Assembly: GCA_023954595.1 (NCBI GenBank)
Contig: JAGSHJ010000164.1
Location: forward strand, 1-6,786
Source: Bacteriovoracaceae bacterium
GTDB taxonomy: Bacteria; Bdellovibrionota; Bacteriovoracia; Bacteriovoracales; Bacteriovoracaceae
Length of the DNA: 6,786 bases
Reading direction: 5' to 3'
This document shows positions 1-6,254 of the stretch, in pieces. The notes beneath the pieces were generated by a model. It was not told the origin of the DNA, made no database searches, and saw only the letters and a list, made by a program, of their open reading frames with translations. The translations under genes were made by a program, and so were the position numbers. Every line of letters begins with the position of its first letter. Position 1 is the stretch's first letter.

Positions 1-304
1 GTTAGGCCTGATTAAGTCTTTTGTTGCTCGTGGAAAAGAAGTTGTACTGTTGTCGGACTTCAACTGTCTAGATGATTTTGAAACATTAAATAAACTTTTA
101 TACAGAAGCAATGTTCATTGCTTCAAAGTTACAAGTCCTGTGGATGAGGGATCATCTAGCCGTTTCTCAATCTTTACAGAGCTCGGTGGAAAGAAACTTC
201 TAGGTAAGACTGGTAGAAGTAAAGAGGATGGCCTTAAGGGAAGATATAGAAAGATTTCAGTGAAAGACAGATATTTGGAGAGCTTTATACGTGAAATGCT
301 TTAG
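1..304 (+). CDS. DUF58 family protein, C-terminal fragment (5' end outside window)
   Basis: The reading frame is open from the first complete codon (position 2) to the TAG at 302-304, giving 100 residues with no required start inside the window, so the gene begins upstream. The visible part resembles the end of DUF58 proteins, the vWA-like partners of MoxR ATPases. A hydrophobic strand ending in Ser-Asp (VVLLSDF, fragment residues 14-20) is followed by a helix and a second strand (VHCFKVTSPVDE). The end is a short basic segment and a terminal helix (YLESFIREML). Family knowledge: DUF58 genes commonly sit directly between moxR and the bat genes, and that is the context here. The DUF58 MIDAS motif and N-terminus cannot be checked. 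The gene overlaps the next by 14 bases. The assignment rests on position as much as on sequence, because the fragment is short. Confidence 0.72.
   Translation, partial: LGLIKSFVARGKEVVLLSDFNCLDDFETLNKLLYRSNVHCFKVTSPVDEGSSSRFSIFTELGGKKLLGKTGRSKEDGLKGRYRKISVKDRYLESFIREML
277..282 (+). promoter_or_regulatory. Ribosome binding site for the GTG-started gene at 291
   Basis: GGAGAG lies inside the 3' end of the DUF58 gene, 8 bases before GTG 291. It supports the GTG start, which also puts a good signal peptide at the N-terminus of the product. Confidence 0.6.
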
Positions 305-1013
305 TTTACTTTTATTATTTTCAACTCTGGTCACTGCTGAAATTTTCACCATTAGACCAATTGATAAAACAAAAATTTCTACTGGAGATGTTCTCTCCGT
401 GCAAATAGAGGCCAAGCAATCCTCATCAGAGCTACCTGAGTTGGTAGGCGAGAGAATTGGTGGAGTCTTCTATGTGCTTGAGCAGAATGGAGAAAAGTTA
501 AAGGTTATTGTTGCAAACCCTCAAAGTGTTGAAGGTGTTCGCGAGAAAACCTCCAATCAATATCGTCTTGTGGGGTTTGATTACGAATTTAAAAAATCAC
601 AACCTATCCAGGATTTTATCATCGAAGATAAGGAATATGACTTAGATGAAACCATGGGTCCTTTTTGGCTGGTAGTAATTTCGTTAATCACTTTTGGCAT
701 ATTCTTTATAATCTTTAAGCTTTATAGACAGAAAGTTAGGGACAGACAGCTGAAGGAACGCAAAAGAGCAGACGCACATGAGCTTTTAAATAAGTTTAAA
801 AAAGCATCTACAAGGGAAGAACTTGAAGAATTATATCTAACTCGTAATGAGGTGAGAGAACTTATTGATTTTAACGAGAAGCACTTCTTAGACTTTTTGC
901 AGCTGCTAGACTCCCATCAATATAAAAAAGAATGGTCAGAAAGTGAGCTTCTCGAAGTGAGAGAGAAACTATCGAAATTAAATAAAAATTTGAGTGTGAA
1001 AAGTGGAATATAA
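291..1013 (+). CDS. Unrecognised membrane-anchored periplasmic protein of the bat operon
   Basis: I do not recognise a named family. The 240-residue product starts at GTG 291, which has a well-spaced GGAG site. Residues 1-16 form a short signal peptide with a Leu-rich core and a plausible cleavage after VTA. Residues 17-122 are predicted periplasmic and probably beta-rich. One membrane segment spans about 124-144 (FWLVVISLITFGIFFIIF), followed by basic residues (KLYRQKVRDR) consistent with a cytoplasmic tail. Residues 150-240 are highly charged and helical. The layout of signal peptide, periplasmic domain, single membrane helix and helical tail matches BatD encoded downstream. The N-terminal strand pattern (IFTIRPIDKTKISTGD) also loosely resembles the BatD opening (VEVVIDPKEPLVNENF). 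A gene of this general kind between DUF58 and batA is familiar from other bat operons, so a structural or adaptor role in the Bat complex is inferred. It overlaps DUF58 by 14 bases and batA by 11. Confidence 0.85.
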   Translation: MKCFSLLLLFSTLVTAEIFTIRPIDKTKISTGDVLSVQIEAKQSSSELPELVGERIGGVFYVLEQNGEKLKVIVANPQSVEGVREKTSNQYRLVGFDYEFKKSQPIQDFIIEDKEYDLDETMGPFWLVVISLITFGIFFIIFKLYRQKVRDRQLKERKRADAHELLNKFKKASTREELEELYLTRNEVRELIDFNEKHFLDFLQLLDSHQYKKEWSESELLEVREKLSKLNKNLSVKSGI

Positions 1014-1974
1014 AAGTATCGAGTTTGCAATTCTTGGCGTGCTAGGATTCTTGTTTTGGACGCTAGAGTTCTGGAAAGTATTTAAAAAACCACAGCTTGT
1101 TGCACCTGCAACTATTAGTAAAAAGAACCTCTCAACAAGTAGAGGGCTTATATTTGTTATTGGTGCCCTTGGGTGGTTTCTAATTAGCTTTGCAATGACT
1201 GGGCCTAGAAAACCTTTGAAGTTTATTCCATCAAACATTGAAGTGAACGATATCTTTTTTGTTGTAGATGTATCTCGATCTATGTTGGCGGATGATATAA
1301 AGCCAAACAGACTTGAAGTCGCGAAGGAGAAGCTAAGAGAGTTTGCTCGCCTTCGTCCAACAGACCGTGTCGGCGTAATTATTTTCTCAGAAAGAGTATT
1401 TACAATGTTACCGCTAACAACTGATCCAAGCCTAGTGGATAAAATTCTCTCTGACATAAGAGTCGGCTTTTTAGGAAGTGGTACAAACATTGGGGACGGG
1501 CTTGCATTGGCGGTGGCCAGGGCAAAAGATAGTAAAACTAAAAATAAAGTTGTGGTCTTACTAACTGATGGTGTGAATAACGTAGGGAAGGTTACGCCCA
1601 TTCAGGCCGCCGAACTTGCTAAAGATAGCAATATCAGAGTTTACACAATTACCTTAGGCACTAGAAGTGATGCTAAAATCCCGGTCGGCAAGGGGCTGTT
1701 TGGTACTCAATATCAAACCATTCCGGGCGGATCATTTGATCTTAAAACAATGAAGCAAATATCGGATATGACAAATGGGAAAAGTTATATGGCCGAAAGT
1801 GAGCAAAGCTTAAAAGATATTTTAGGTGAAATACAAGGTCTTGAAAAAACAGAGATTAAAAGCCAGAACCAAGTTGTGTATGACGAGCGTTTCTTTCCAT
1901 ATCTACTATGGGGTCTAATTCTATTGGTGGGGTGCGAGCTTCTTCGTAAAAATGTTTTAAGAGAGGTAGCATGA
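1003..1974 (+). CDS. batA: BatA, membrane-anchored von Willebrand factor A domain protein
   Basis: The 323-residue product has the usual BatA length and plan. Hydrophobic segments lie at about 6-23 and 49-65, separated by a Lys-rich loop. A vWA domain follows at about 83-280, and a C-terminal membrane helix at about 298-315. The metal-binding MIDAS site looks complete: Asp89-x-Ser91-x-Ser93, Thr161 in GSGTNIGDGLALA, and Asp189 in LLTDG. The segment around 245-283 (FDLKTMKQISDMTNGKSY, then GLEKTEIKS) is typical of BatA. The basic first loop and basic C-terminal end suggest that the vWA domain is periplasmic. The start is GTG 1003: an in-frame TGA at 997-999 excludes anything earlier, and the Shine-Dalgarno match is weak. 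Translation therefore probably depends on ribosomes finishing the upstream gene, which ends at 1013. Family role: partner of BatB and MoxR in an envelope complex of uncertain function, named for aerotolerance in Bacteroides. Confidence 0.93.
   Translation: MEYKSIEFAILGVLGFLFWTLEFWKVFKKPQLVAPATISKKNLSTSRGLIFVIGALGWFLISFAMTGPRKPLKFIPSNIEVNDIFFVVDVSRSMLADDIKPNRLEVAKEKLREFARLRPTDRVGVIIFSERVFTMLPLTTDPSLVDKILSDIRVGFLGSGTNIGDGLALAVARAKDSKTKNKVVVLLTDGVNNVGKVTPIQAAELAKDSNIRVYTITLGTRSDAKIPVGKGLFGTQYQTIPGGSFDLKTMKQISDMTNGKSYMAESEQSLKDILGEIQGLEKTEIKSQNQVVYDERFFPYLLWGLILLVGCELLRKNVLREVA
1961..1966 (+). promoter_or_regulatory. Ribosome binding site for batB
   Basis: GAGAGG lies at the end of batA, only 4 bases before ATG 1971. 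The short spacing and the ATGA stop/start overlap suggest coupled translation from batA. Confidence 0.45.
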
Positions 1975-3689
1975 GTTTTTTGAACCTTGAATATCTTCCT
2001 ATTGTAATTATTGTTATAGCAATCTTTTGGTTTTTAACCGTGCGGGTAGAGAAAAAGTACTACCAATGGATTAAAGTTCACTGGTTCTACAAGCAGAGTT
2101 TAGTTGGTAGGGTTGCGAGTGTCCTATATTTTATAGGATTTAGTCTCCTGTTGATGGGCCTTCTAGATTTAAGAGGTCCAGAAACAAGAGTGATGGGAAA
2201 AAGTGCTGATCAAAAGACGGTTGTACTTATTGACGCCTCTGCAAGTATGCTCTCTGAAGATGTAAGACCTAATAGGTTTAAAAAGGCGACACTGTTAGCG
2301 AAACACTTCATAAAAAAGGCCGTCGGCCACCAAATCTCAGTTGTAGTCTTCTCTGACGGGCAAAAGAGAATCGTTCCATTTACAAAAGATGTGGACCTCG
2401 TTGAGGCCCGATTAAATACTTTAGAGGGACTCGACCTTGATAGAGGTGGTACAGGGCTGTCTATGGCATTACAAGAATCGATTCAGTATTTTGTAAACAG
2501 TGAACAACGTCCATTTGGTAATGTATTAATAATTACCGATGCAGAGGAGACTGATGGCGGTCTCAAGCTTGATGTACCAGAGGGTATATCTGTCGCAGTT
2601 GTTGGAGTAGGAACAGCTAAGGGTGCCCCTATACCAATAAGAAATAATCGTGGAGTATTCAAGGGTAATAAAAAATATAAAGGCGAGACTGTTATCTCTA
2701 AACTCGATGAGCAATATTTGAAGCAATTGGGTGAAGAAATCAAACACTTCAAATACTGGGTTGCAAGTTCTTACTCTCTTCCAACTGAAGATATTTTATC
2801 GTTCTTTAATAGAACCTTTAAAACCAAGCAGTCTGAGGACGATTTTAGAATTCGACCTGTTCTAGCAAATTACCTTCTAGTTCCTGGAATGATTTTTCTA
2901 GTTTTTGCATTCCTGTTAAAAAATGCAAGAAGCTTTACCTTAATGTCCTTGCTTCTTTGTTCTATGAACTTATTTGGACAAGAAAAGAAAGAGCCTGTGA
3001 AAAATGAGACCATTATTGAATTAGAGAATAAATTTGCACAAAATAAACTTAATGAGCAAGGTCAGAAAAAACTCGCTTCTGAACTCCTAAAACAAGGCTT
3101 TGCAAAAGAAGCGTCTAACTTGTATGAGGAAGTTCTCCCTGACTCCGTTACACCGAATAGCCTCACCGAAATGTTTAATTTAGGAGCCGCACAGTTTAAG
3201 GCACAAAATATTAAAGAAGGCATGAACACCTACACTGAACTATTGGAATATCTGGACAATAACCCTAGCTCCGAAAACAAGGCCATGGCCAACAAAGTAA
3301 AACTAAATATGTTAAAGGCAATTCAGGCCCAGACCAGCCAGCAAAAGAAGAAAGAAAAACAAAACAAAAATAAACAAAACAAAGACGGCAAGAAGAAAGA
3401 GAATGACCAAAATGGCGGTCAATCTAAAGATAAAGGCGAATCTGGCGAAAGCAAGGATAATAAAGAACAAGACAAAGGCCAAGACGATAAAGACTCTAAA
3501 GATGATCAGGGTAATAAAGATCAGGACCAAGAAGAAAAAGAAAATGAAAAGTATTCCGCTGGGAAAAAGAATAAAGAGAAGATGCCTTCAATTTTAAAGC
3601 AACTTCTCTCGGATGATAACCAGTTGCAAAAAAAGGTTATTGATGCCGACACCGTGAAAGGTAAATCAAGAGAAAAGAAGGATTGGTAA
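1971..3689 (+). CDS. batB: BatB-BatC fusion: vWA membrane protein with C-terminal TPR and charged tail
   Basis: At 572 residues this is far longer than a stand-alone BatB of about 320-350. Residues 1-320 are BatB: membrane helices at about 8-24 and 48-67 with a basic loop between, a vWA domain at about 83-285, and a third helix at about 301-316. The MIDAS residues are present as Asp88-Ala-Ser90-Ala-Ser92, Thr161 in GGTGLSMAL, and Asp190 in IITDAEE. After a short basic turn (KNAR) comes a signal-peptide-like hydrophobic stretch at 322-336 (FTLMSLLLCSMNLFG). Next are helical TPR-like repeats at about 355-450 (for example MFNLGAAQFKAQNIKEGMNTY). Residues 457-527 contain only Gln, Lys, Glu, Asn, Asp, Gly and Ser. 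A conserved-looking C-terminus ends in Lys-Asp-Trp, as I recall for BatC proteins. The start ATG overlaps the batA stop by 4 bases. A fourth membrane helix at 322-336 would return the TPR part to the periplasm. Confidence 0.9.
   Translation: MSFLNLEYLPIVIIVIAIFWFLTVRVEKKYYQWIKVHWFYKQSLVGRVASVLYFIGFSLLLMGLLDLRGPETRVMGKSADQKTVVLIDASASMLSEDVRPNRFKKATLLAKHFIKKAVGHQISVVVFSDGQKRIVPFTKDVDLVEARLNTLEGLDLDRGGTGLSMALQESIQYFVNSEQRPFGNVLIITDAEETDGGLKLDVPEGISVAVVGVGTAKGAPIPIRNNRGVFKGNKKYKGETVISKLDEQYLKQLGEEIKHFKYWVASSYSLPTEDILSFFNRTFKTKQSEDDFRIRPVLANYLLVPGMIFLVFAFLLKNARSFTLMSLLLCSMNLFGQEKKEPVKNETIIELENKFAQNKLNEQGQKKLASELLKQGFAKEASNLYEEVLPDSVTPNSLTEMFNLGAAQFKAQNIKEGMNTYTELLEYLDNNPSSENKAMANKVKLNMLKAIQAQTSQQKKKEKQNKNKQNKDGKKKENDQNGGQSKDKGESGESKDNKEQDKGQDDKDSKDDQGNKDQDQEEKENEKYSAGKKNKEKMPSILKQLLSDDNQLQKKVIDADTVKGKSREKKDW
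3339..3551 (+). repeat. Low-complexity charged linker coding segment
   Basis: Codons 457-527 of the fused batB use only seven residue types (Gln, Lys, Glu, Asn, Asp, Gly, Ser) across 71 residues. Composition shifts from Lys/Gln/Asn-rich at the start to Asp/Lys/Gln-rich at the end. At DNA level it is purine-rich, with repeated AAAGA/GATAAAG-like words but no exact tandem unit. It is expected to be a disordered, flexible tether between the TPR helices and the terminal Lys-Asp-Trp segment. Confidence 0.8.
3678..3682 (+). promoter_or_regulatory. Strong ribosome binding site for batD
   Basis: AAGGA, within the longer AAGAAGGA at 3675-3682, lies 8 bases before ATG 3691. It is among the best-placed Shine-Dalgarno matches in the window, and batD is the only gene here that does not overlap its upstream neighbour. 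Confidence 0.7.
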
Positions 3690-3690
3690 G

Positions 3691-5334
3691 ATGTTGAAGT
3701 ATATATTATTTACGTTATTTATTTGCGGACAAGTCTTTGCAAACTCAGTTGAAGTTGTAATAGATCCAAAAGAGCCTTTGGTTAATGAAAATTTTCGTGT
3801 GTTTTTTGAAATCAAAACTCAAGATGGCACAGACCCAATCATCAACTTTGATCCTCTAGGCCTTGATGTCATCTCCAGAAATGAAACTGGAATAAAGACT
3901 AAGACGACTTATATCAATGGCAAACTAACTACTGAACGTAGTTTGACGGTTGTGTATGAGATGCTTGCTAAAAGAGCTGGCAGTGCCTTTTTGAGAAATA
4001 TTAATGTCGAAGTTAACGGCAATAAGATTAAGCATAAAACGGTTAGAATTAATATATTAAAGACCCCGAGAAGGGCCAGAGACATTCTTGTTCGAGCAGA
4101 AGTAAGTAAGGAAGAGGCCTTTGTAGGAGAATCTATTATAGTTAGGTATTACCTCTATAATAGGGCACCTGTTTCTAGCACTGATATTAAAAAATTCCCA
4201 AAACTTGATAAGTTTCTCAAAAGGTACCATCAGGAGAAAATGACCGGGGAAAGGGCATCAATTGATGGTGATATTTATACTAGGCGTGTGATCTATACAG
4301 CACAACTGTTCGCAACAAAACCAGGTGACTACAAAATAGATCCTATAACTTTGGGTGTTCAATATTCGACGCGAGGTTCGAATCCATTTGATAAGTTTGG
4401 TCTTGGATCTCGCTATGGAAGTTTAAGAAAGCTCACTGTTTCAAGTGAGCCGGTGGACATTAAAGTTAAGGCACTACCTGTGGATAATGTTCCCGCCAGC
4501 TTTACAGGCCTGGTTGGCCCGCATGACTTTAACCTTGAGTTGAATAAGGACAAATTTGTTGTTAACGAGCCAATTGAGCTTAAGTTAGTTGTTTCAGGGC
4601 CTGGGGCGTTAGAGTTATTTGAAGCTCCAAGAATATTTAATAAGGCCTCTATTGAAGAATTTGAAAAAAATGCAGATTTAAAAGTTTCTCAAAACTTTCA
4701 AGGATCGAAGACCATACTCTACACCTACCTCGGAAGAGAGGCAGAAGTTATAGAGAACAAGACGATCCCTTTTAGTTACTTTGACCCTGAGAGCATGAGC
4801 TTTAAAACTAAAGAAGTTGATCTCGGTAGGATTGTTATCGCAGGAACTTCCAATATTAGAAAAAATAAAACCAATACCCCAAATAATGTTGAACAACCTA
4901 AGTCTGAAGCACCAAGCGTCACTGTAGATGAATTGGAAATTCTAAAACCTGTTTATAGGCTCGGAAATACTTACACCTATAACGCCATTAAAATCATGTT
5001 GGCCCTACTTCTTTTGGTTCTAGCATATAGTTTATATGTTTTTAGAGATAAACTTCGAGGTCTTAATCGTCCAAAGGATGAGTTGTTGAGTGTAATCGCT
5101 AAAGACGGGGTCAATTACTCAAGACTACATAAGCTAATTGAACGAATTGGTGGTAATGGCCGTGACATGGAAGAGATTGTCACAAATAGCAACTTATCAA
5201 GTTCAACAAAGAAGAGTCTGATCTCCTTAATTAATAAGTGTGAAAAGAGCTACCAAGAGTCAGGAAAAAGAGAAAAATTTAAAGTGGATAAGAAGGTACT
5301 CAAAGAGGTTTCAGCTTACGGGATTAAGGGATGA
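3691..5334 (+). CDS. batD: BatD, oxygen-tolerance family membrane-anchored periplasmic protein
   Basis: The 547-residue product has a signal peptide at 1-17 (cleavage likely after QVFA). A large beta-rich periplasmic region at 18-425 probably comprises three immunoglobulin-like modules, at about 18-122, 134-258 and 265-392. One membrane helix lies at about 434-451, with a cytoplasmic helical tail at 452-547. Features typical of the BatD family are INGKLTTERSLTVVYEM (75-91) near the end of the first module, VGESIIVRYYLYNR (145-158) opening the second, and the segment from Phe271 (FTGLVGPHDFNLELN at 271-285, then VVSGPGALELFEAP) opening the third. Family role: membrane partner of the BatA/BatB vWA proteins, with unproven biochemical function. 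The gene starts one base after the batB stop and has a strong ribosome site. Length is within the usual BatD range and nothing appears truncated. Confidence 0.92.
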   Translation: MLKYILFTLFICGQVFANSVEVVIDPKEPLVNENFRVFFEIKTQDGTDPIINFDPLGLDVISRNETGIKTKTTYINGKLTTERSLTVVYEMLAKRAGSAFLRNINVEVNGNKIKHKTVRINILKTPRRARDILVRAEVSKEEAFVGESIIVRYYLYNRAPVSSTDIKKFPKLDKFLKRYHQEKMTGERASIDGDIYTRRVIYTAQLFATKPGDYKIDPITLGVQYSTRGSNPFDKFGLGSRYGSLRKLTVSSEPVDIKVKALPVDNVPASFTGLVGPHDFNLELNKDKFVVNEPIELKLVVSGPGALELFEAPRIFNKASIEEFEKNADLKVSQNFQGSKTILYTYLGREAEVIENKTIPFSYFDPESMSFKTKEVDLGRIVIAGTSNIRKNKTNTPNNVEQPKSEAPSVTVDELEILKPVYRLGNTYTYNAIKIMLALLLLVLAYSLYVFRDKLRGLNRPKDELLSVIAKDGVNYSRLHKLIERIGGNGRDMEEIVTNSNLSSSTKKSLISLINKCEKSYQESGKREKFKVDKKVLKEVSAYGIKG

Positions 5335-6254
5335 ACACTTTGGTTGTAGATCTAGATACCTGGAAAAAAAATAGTGTTCCAGCTAGCTTTGGAGTAACCA
5401 TTGGCAACTTTGACGGTGTTCATCTAGGACATCAATCCTTGATAAAGGATTTTGTAGCAGAGTGTAAAAGCTTAAGCCTCATTCCAGTTGTATTTACTTT
5501 TTGTCCTCACCCATGCCTGTACTTTGACCCTGAAAAGAAACATCTAGTATCTAGCTATAATAAGAAGTACGAGCTTTTGAAAGAACTAGGTGTAGAGCAA
5601 ATTGTAGAGATCAAGTTTGATGAAAAACTTCAAAATATGACAGGGAAAGAGTTCGCAAATGAAACTCTTTTAGCTGTTAAAGGATTACAACTGCTTTGGG
5701 TTGGACATGATTTTACTTTTGGAAGAAATAAAGAAGACCCTTCATGGATTGAACAACTTGATCGGGGAATAAGTTTTCGTAAAGTATCTCCTTTTAAAGT
5801 GGGCGATGAAACAGTTTCATCTTCATTGATACGTTCGTATCTAACTGAGGGAGATGTAGAGGCCGCAAATAGATTACTCGGTAGAAAATTTTCAATTGAA
5901 GGCCTAGTTGTCCACGGAAAAAAACTAGGACGTGAAATAGGCTTTCCAACAATTAATCTAAGAGTTAATTATCCGTTTTTTATTCCTGCTTTGGGTGTTT
6001 ATAAGGTGAGTTGCCTTTTTGATTCAAAAATCTATAAGGGAGTTATGAACCTTGGAAAAAACCCATCAATTGATGACGGTGCACAAATTAAAGTAGAAAC
6101 TCATTTATTCAATTTTGATCAAGAAGTGTATGACTCAAATGTTGAGATACAGCTTGAGAAGTTCATTCGGAAAGAGCGAAAGTTCGACTCGATTGAACAG
6201 CTTAAAGATCAAATCGCACTAGATCTGGCCCAGGCAAGAGGATTGGATGACTAG
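5331..6254 (+). CDS. ribF: RibF, bifunctional riboflavin kinase / FMN adenylyltransferase
   Basis: RibF converts riboflavin to FMN and then FAD in the cytoplasm. At 307 residues it has the normal length. The N-terminal adenylyltransferase domain carries the nucleotidyl-transferase motif His31-Leu-Gly-His34 within TIGNFDGVHLGH. It also has VGHDFTFGR at 124-132 and a variant of the ISSTxIR motif, VSSSLIR, at 162-168. The C-terminal kinase domain begins near 185. It shows GKKLGREIGFPTINL (196-210) with the Mg-ATP-binding Thr207 and Asn209, GVYKV at 222-226, GVMNLGKNPSI, and the probable catalytic Glu256 in VETHLF. The typical family ending is KFIRKERKFDSIEQLKDQI. All key residues are present, so both activities are expected. 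The start ATG overlaps the batD stop by 4 bases (ATGA). GGGA at 5320-5323, 7 bases upstream, is the best ribosome site seen. It is co-transcribed with the bat genes. Confidence 0.96.
   Translation: MNTLVVDLDTWKKNSVPASFGVTIGNFDGVHLGHQSLIKDFVAECKSLSLIPVVFTFCPHPCLYFDPEKKHLVSSYNKKYELLKELGVEQIVEIKFDEKLQNMTGKEFANETLLAVKGLQLLWVGHDFTFGRNKEDPSWIEQLDRGISFRKVSPFKVGDETVSSSLIRSYLTEGDVEAANRLLGRKFSIEGLVVHGKKLGREIGFPTINLRVNYPFFIPALGVYKVSCLFDSKIYKGVMNLGKNPSIDDGAQIKVETHLFNFDQEVYDSNVEIQLEKFIRKERKFDSIEQLKDQIALDLAQARGLDD
6236..6242 (+). promoter_or_regulatory. Ribosome binding site for aroE
   Basis: AAGAGGA lies inside the end of ribF, 4 bases before ATG 6247. It supports this start, which gives an N-terminus (MTRYALIGKNIQHSKSP) aligned with other shikimate dehydrogenases. 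Confidence 0.55.

Larger units (their letters stand above)
2943..3689 (+). other. batC: BatC-like region inside the fused batB gene
   Basis: Codons 325-572 of the fusion correspond to what is usually a separate gene, batC, encoding a secreted TPR protein. Met325 (ATG at 2943) opens a hydrophobic run that could act as a short signal peptide ending near NLFG/QEKK. AAGAAG at 2927-2932, 10 bases upstream of this ATG, is a weak possible ribosome site. Internal translation could therefore release a free BatC-like protein of 248 residues as well as the fused form. The region boundary is clear, but the internal start is speculative. Confidence 0.5.

Noticed and set aside
978..1601. 207-codon open frame on the minus strand
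   Set aside because: It lies opposite batA, which has clear domain motifs and operon context. The antisense product has no recognisable features and is a shadow.
2122..2138. Perfect 7-base inverted repeat with a 3-base loop (TCCTATA-TTT-TATAGGA)
   Set aside because: It lies inside the coding sequence for BatB's second membrane helix, is AT-rich, lacks a U-tract in a terminator position, and is short enough to arise by chance.
2923..2935. Possible lipoprotein signal at Cys330 (SLLLC) in the fusion junction
   Set aside because: The residue before the cysteine is Leu rather than Gly/Ala/Ser, and the segment is internal, so a lipobox is not supported.
3312..3530. Minus-strand open frame with a very hydrophobic product opposite the charged linker
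   Set aside because: The hydrophobicity is simply the complement of the Lys/Asn/Asp-rich coding strand. There is no ribosome site or gene context for it.
3403..3597. Plus-strand Lys-rich open frame overlapping batB
   Set aside because: It is an alternative-frame reading of the purine-rich low-complexity segment. The batB frame continues through to a family-like C-terminus.
5364..5371. Run of eight A near the start of ribF, and a run of seven A at 4664-4670 in batD
   Set aside because: Considered as frameshift or sequencing-error sites, but the frames on both sides match their families, so no shift is needed. Such runs are common in AT-rich genes.
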